From contig UQKB01000012.1 of NCBI GenBank assembly GCA_900541565.1, positions 1 through 53,415 on the forward strand: a stretch of DNA of 53,415 bases. The letters are read 5' to 3'. The first letter of the stretch is position 1. Every line of letters starts with the position of its first letter. Below the pieces are notes generated by a model. That model was not told the origin of the DNA. It saw only the letters and a list, made by a program, of their open reading frames with translations, and ran no database searches. A program made the translations under genes and the position numbers. The DNA comes from an uncultured Oscillospiraceae bacterium (GTDB lineage Bacteria > Bacillota > Clostridia > Oscillospirales > Acutalibacteraceae). This document shows, piece by piece, positions 50,382 through 53,415 of the stretch.

Positions 50382-53300
50382 ATGTATGTAAGAGCATCAC
50401 GCGGCAAAAGGCTGCTGACAGCCTTGCTCGTACTGACACTCGTTTTAGGTAGTGTGTTTTGTACGGCAATGCCCGCACAGGCGTATGTACAGGAAGAAGA
50501 AGCTGCTTCTGCGCAAAACAATGGCGGCGCTACCTTTTCCTGGGACAACGCCACCGTCTATTTTTTGCTGACAGACCGTTTTTACAACGGCAACGAGGCA
50601 AACGACCATTCTTATGGCAGAGGGCTTGACCAAAACGGCAATGTGGTAAACGGGGTAGACCCCAGCGCCACATTCCACGGCGGCGACTTTGCAGGCATTA
50701 CCCAGAAAATTGAAGAAGGGTATTTTACAGACCTTGGCGTAAACGCAATTTGGCTTAGCGCGCCGTATGAACAAATTCACGGCTATGTGGTAGGCGGGGA
50801 CAGCACCCCCAGCTTCCCGCATTACGCGTACCATGGGTACTATGCCATGGATTATACGCAGACAGACGCAAATTTTGGAACAGCAGAAGAGTTCCAAACG
50901 CTGGTTGATACCGCGCATGAGCATGGTATCCGCATTGTTATGGATATTGTGTTGAACCACAGCGGCTATAATACCATGCTGGATATGGCCGAATATAATT
51001 TTGGTACCCTGAAAAGCGGATGGGAAAGCTATTATTATTCCCACCAAAATGTAAACAACACAAACTACCACAGCTATATCGATTATAATTCCGACGCTAC
51101 GGCGTGGGGCAGATGGTGGGGCAACGACTGGGTAAGGGCAGGCCTTGCCGGTTACAGTGGTTCAGGAAGCGGCGAAGTACAGGGGAGCCTTTCCGGTCTT
51201 CCTGATTTTAAAACCGAATCTACCAAGAGCGTTTCCGTGCCGACGTTCCTTCAAGAAAAATGGAGGGAAGAAGGTCGCTATAATACGGAAATGCAAAAGC
51301 TCGACGATTATTTTACATCTACAGGGAAATCCAGAACGGTAACCAATTATCTTGCATTTTGGCTTTCAGAATGGGTCAGGCAGTATGGGGTTGACGGGTT
51401 CAGGTGCGACACCGCCAAGCATGTCGAAATGGCGTCTTGGGCCAATTTGAAGGAAGAGTGTGTAAAGGCCCTGCGTGAATGGAAGGCGAATAATCCCGAT
51501 AAAGCGCTGGACGATCTGGATTTCTGGATGACCGGCGAGGTTTGGGGGCATGGCGTCAGCAAGGACCAGTATTACACCCAGGGGAAATTCGACTCGATCA
51601 TCAACTTTTCCACACAGGGCGGCGGCCTGCTTTCCAGAGGCAATGTCGGAAATATATATAACTCTTATGCAAGCGCGATCAACAATGATCCGGAATTTAA
51701 TGTATTATCTTATGTTTCTTCGCATGATACAGTTATAGCAACAGGCGATAAAATCCATTTGGGTTCTGCGTTTTTGCTGTTGCCGGGTGCCGTGCAGATC
51801 TATTACGGCGATGAAAGCGACCGACCTGTCATGAGTAATTATCAGACAAACGGAGACCACGAAGTGCGCGGCGATATGAACTGGAACTCCATGAACACCG
51901 CAACGCTGGAGCATTGGCAAACGGTGGGACGGTTTAGAAACAACCATATTTCCGTTGGCGCAGGTGCAAATACAACGCTTACCTCCACTTCTGGTTATGG
52001 CTTTGCCAGAACATACGACAAAAACGGAATCTCTGACCGAATTGCGGCTGTCATTGATGCAAACACCAATACAGATGTAACGCTGACAGTAGCTTCCATT
52101 TGGGAAGACGGCCAGGAGCTGGTTAATGCTTACGACGGCTCTTCTGCAACCGTGCAGGGCGGAAAGGTTACCTTTAACAGTGGTAAAAACGGCACGATCC
52201 TGATCGAAGAGCCGGACGGTAAGCCGATTATTACCCTCAGCGGTGAAAGCACATTTACGGGAACACAGGACGTTACCGTAACGCTCAACGAGGCCGATTA
52301 TGCAGTAGCTTCTGTAGACGGCGCAAATAAAATAAAGGTTTACGATGGCAGCACCATCACCATTGGGGAAACGGCATATCCGGGTGATACGGTCAAGGTA
52401 ACGATCACCGCGCAGAATGCTATAGGAACGACCACAAAAACCTTTAGCTTTACAAAGCAAGACCCCAACCAAAGTGCGCCGGCAGACCACGCCATTGTAC
52501 ATGTTGAGCAACCGGAAGGCTATTCCGGAAATCCATTAAGCCTGTATCTGTGGCAGGATAACGGCACAACGGTTACAGAACCGCTGGGTGCATGGCCCGG
52601 TACAAAACTTACGGAAGGTACGCTGGAAGACGGTTGGTATACCTTTGAACTGCCAAATGTAAAAGATGGCTACAGCTTAATTGTGAATGCCTCCGGACAG
52701 CCGCAATCGAGCGACGTGACCGGTCTGTCCGGCGAAGTGTGGATAGAGGTGGAGGCTACATCAGCCTCTATTACGGCTTCCCCGGTTGTTGAAGCCCCGG
52801 AAGATAACACCCCTATGGGTAAGCTCAAACAAGAAGCCAGGGAAGTCAAAAACCTGATGGCGGAGGAATTTACATCTGAGACAATCAGCCCTGTTTTACA
52901 GCTTGTTGCGGAAGCGGATGTTATTATTGCAAAGGGCGAAAACGCAACGGAAAGTGAAATAAACCAAAAGCTTTCCCAACTGCAGACGGCAAAGCAGGAG
53001 CTCAGGCTAAAGGCCCCGTATACGGATCAGGTTCAAAACGGTGCGACGACGATTTCCGGCAGTGCAGCGTGCGAATCTGTTGTAACCGTGACAAGCGGCG
53101 GGCGTACCTATACAACCCAGGCTGATATGTTTACAGGAAAATGGAGCGTTGCGGTTGCTGCGGTAACAAACGCGGACGCTGTGACCGTTTCCTGCACAAA
53201 GGGGGATTATACCTCCGCAACGGTAAGAGCAAACGACAGTACGGTGGATCCGCCAATTATCTATCCGACTGATCCACAACCGACTGACCCCGAACCGACA

Positions 53301-53415
53301 GAGCCCGAACCGACAGAACCGGAACCGACGGAACCTTCGGCAGGCGAACGCTATATGCTGGGCGACGTTACGTTTGATGATGAAATTACGCTGGAAGACA
53401 TATTAATCATGCAGC
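50382..53415 (+). CDS. Secreted GH13 alpha-amylase with C-terminal dockerin, 3' end outside window
   Basis: The frame is open to the window edge (1011 residues visible). A signal peptide ends near AMPAQA. The GH13 barrel has TVYFLLTDRFYNG, DIVLNHSG, nucleophile in DGFRCDTAKH (Asp343), acid/base in MTGEVWGHG (Glu386) and SSHDT (Asp449). A C-terminal beta domain, an Ig-like domain (about 605-690), a CBM26-like module with LYLWQDN and AWPGTKL (about 710-780), a helical FIVAR-like segment, another Ig-like domain and a PTEPE linker follow. The end GERYMLGDVTFDDEITLEDI is the first loop of a type I dockerin. It should attack starch outside the cell as part of a cohesin-based complex. ATG 50382 has AAAGGAAG upstream. 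Confidence 0.93.
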   Translation, partial: MYVRASRGKRLLTALLVLTLVLGSVFCTAMPAQAYVQEEEAASAQNNGGATFSWDNATVYFLLTDRFYNGNEANDHSYGRGLDQNGNVVNGVDPSATFHGGDFAGITQKIEEGYFTDLGVNAIWLSAPYEQIHGYVVGGDSTPSFPHYAYHGYYAMDYTQTDANFGTAEEFQTLVDTAHEHGIRIVMDIVLNHSGYNTMLDMAEYNFGTLKSGWESYYYSHQNVNNTNYHSYIDYNSDATAWGRWWGNDWVRAGLAGYSGSGSGEVQGSLSGLPDFKTESTKSVSVPTFLQEKWREEGRYNTEMQKLDDYFTSTGKSRTVTNYLAFWLSEWVRQYGVDGFRCDTAKHVEMASWANLKEECVKALREWKANNPDKALDDLDFWMTGEVWGHGVSKDQYYTQGKFDSIINFSTQGGGLLSRGNVGNIYNSYASAINNDPEFNVLSYVSSHDTVIATGDKIHLGSAFLLLPGAVQIYYGDESDRPVMSNYQTNGDHEVRGDMNWNSMNTATLEHWQTVGRFRNNHISVGAGANTTLTSTSGYGFARTYDKNGISDRIAAVIDANTNTDVTLTVASIWEDGQELVNAYDGSSATVQGGKVTFNSGKNGTILIEEPDGKPIITLSGESTFTGTQDVTVTLNEADYAVASVDGANKIKVYDGSTITIGETAYPGDTVKVTITAQNAIGTTTKTFSFTKQDPNQSAPADHAIVHVEQPEGYSGNPLSLYLWQDNGTTVTEPLGAWPGTKLTEGTLEDGWYTFELPNVKDGYSLIVNASGQPQSSDVTGLSGEVWIEVEATSASITASPVVEAPEDNTPMGKLKQEAREVKNLMAEEFTSETISPVLQLVAEADVIIAKGENATESEINQKLSQLQTAKQELRLKAPYTDQVQNGATTISGSAACESVVTVTSGGRTYTTQADMFTGKWSVAVAAVTNADAVTVSCTKGDYTSATVRANDSTVDPPIIYPTDPQPTDPEPTEPEPTEPEPTEPSAGERYMLGDVTFDDEITLEDILIMQ
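53265..53336 (+). repeat. PTDPE/PTEPE linker repeat in amylase gene
   Basis: Five imperfect 15-bp repeats coding PTDPQ, PTDPE and PTEPE units before the dockerin; same linker type as in the starch-binding protein at the start of the window. Confidence 0.88.

Overview
The window looks like chromosome from a spore-forming, strictly anaerobic Clostridia (Oscillospiraceae/Ruminococcus-like gut bacterium). The evidence is the sporulation genes (sigG, yqfC, yqfD, a ylbJ-like gene, a dacF-like gene), type I dockerins on secreted proteins, GH13 amylases and starch-binding modules, an ECF vitamin transporter and the MEP isoprenoid genes ispD/ispF. Dockerins fused to an alpha-amylase, with proline-threonine-glutamate linkers, resemble the amylosome organisation described for Ruminococcus bromii. 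The species cannot be fixed from sequence reading alone. I saw no insertion sequence, prophage or CRISPR array.

Layout. 1-2075: 3' part of a large secreted starch-binding protein. 2186-10431: one long apparent operon. It opens with a 44-residue peptide gene followed by a 14-bp hairpin attenuator, then an HprK-like kinase, a PqqD-like protein, an S24/S26 Ser/His peptidase, an ABC exporter and two paralogous nucleotidyltransferases. A serine hydrolase lipoprotein, ispD and ispF follow without an obvious terminator. The first part looks like a RiPP-type peptide modification and export locus with no radical SAM, lanthionine or lasso enzyme. 10504-13595: D,D-carboxypeptidase, glucose-6-phosphate isomerase, a small P-loop protein. 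13743-20282: zinc-binding lipoprotein, DUF4358 lipoprotein, and a MarR-controlled heterodimeric ABC exporter. 20440-32891: Na/Pi transporter, asparagine synthetase, sporulation genes, thioredoxin and cyclophilin, S1 protein, RmuC, SigG, YerC, methyltransferase, Hsp33. 32901-33461: five-tRNA operon. 33669-34099: a frameshifted small gene.

34174-40916 is the most striking region. A cobalamin riboswitch with its own terminator precedes six genes: a secreted DUF4430 protein with a C-terminal dockerin, a membrane-anchored alpha/alpha-barrel protein, a DUF4430 lipoprotein, EcfT, a fused double EcfA ATPase and an ECF S component. The DUF4430 fold and the alpha/alpha barrel are the two halves of animal intrinsic factor/transcobalamin. 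This looks like a split, surface-displayed B12 capture system feeding an ECF importer, with one capture domain that can dock on the cellulosome-like scaffold.

41036-53415: a secreted dockerin/leucine-rich-repeat protein, an XRE-cupin regulator with an acyl-CoA synthetase, a cytoplasmic GH13 maltodextrin hydrolase, a divergent ferredoxin/Crp pair, and the 5' part of a secreted alpha-amylase whose dockerin is cut by the window end.
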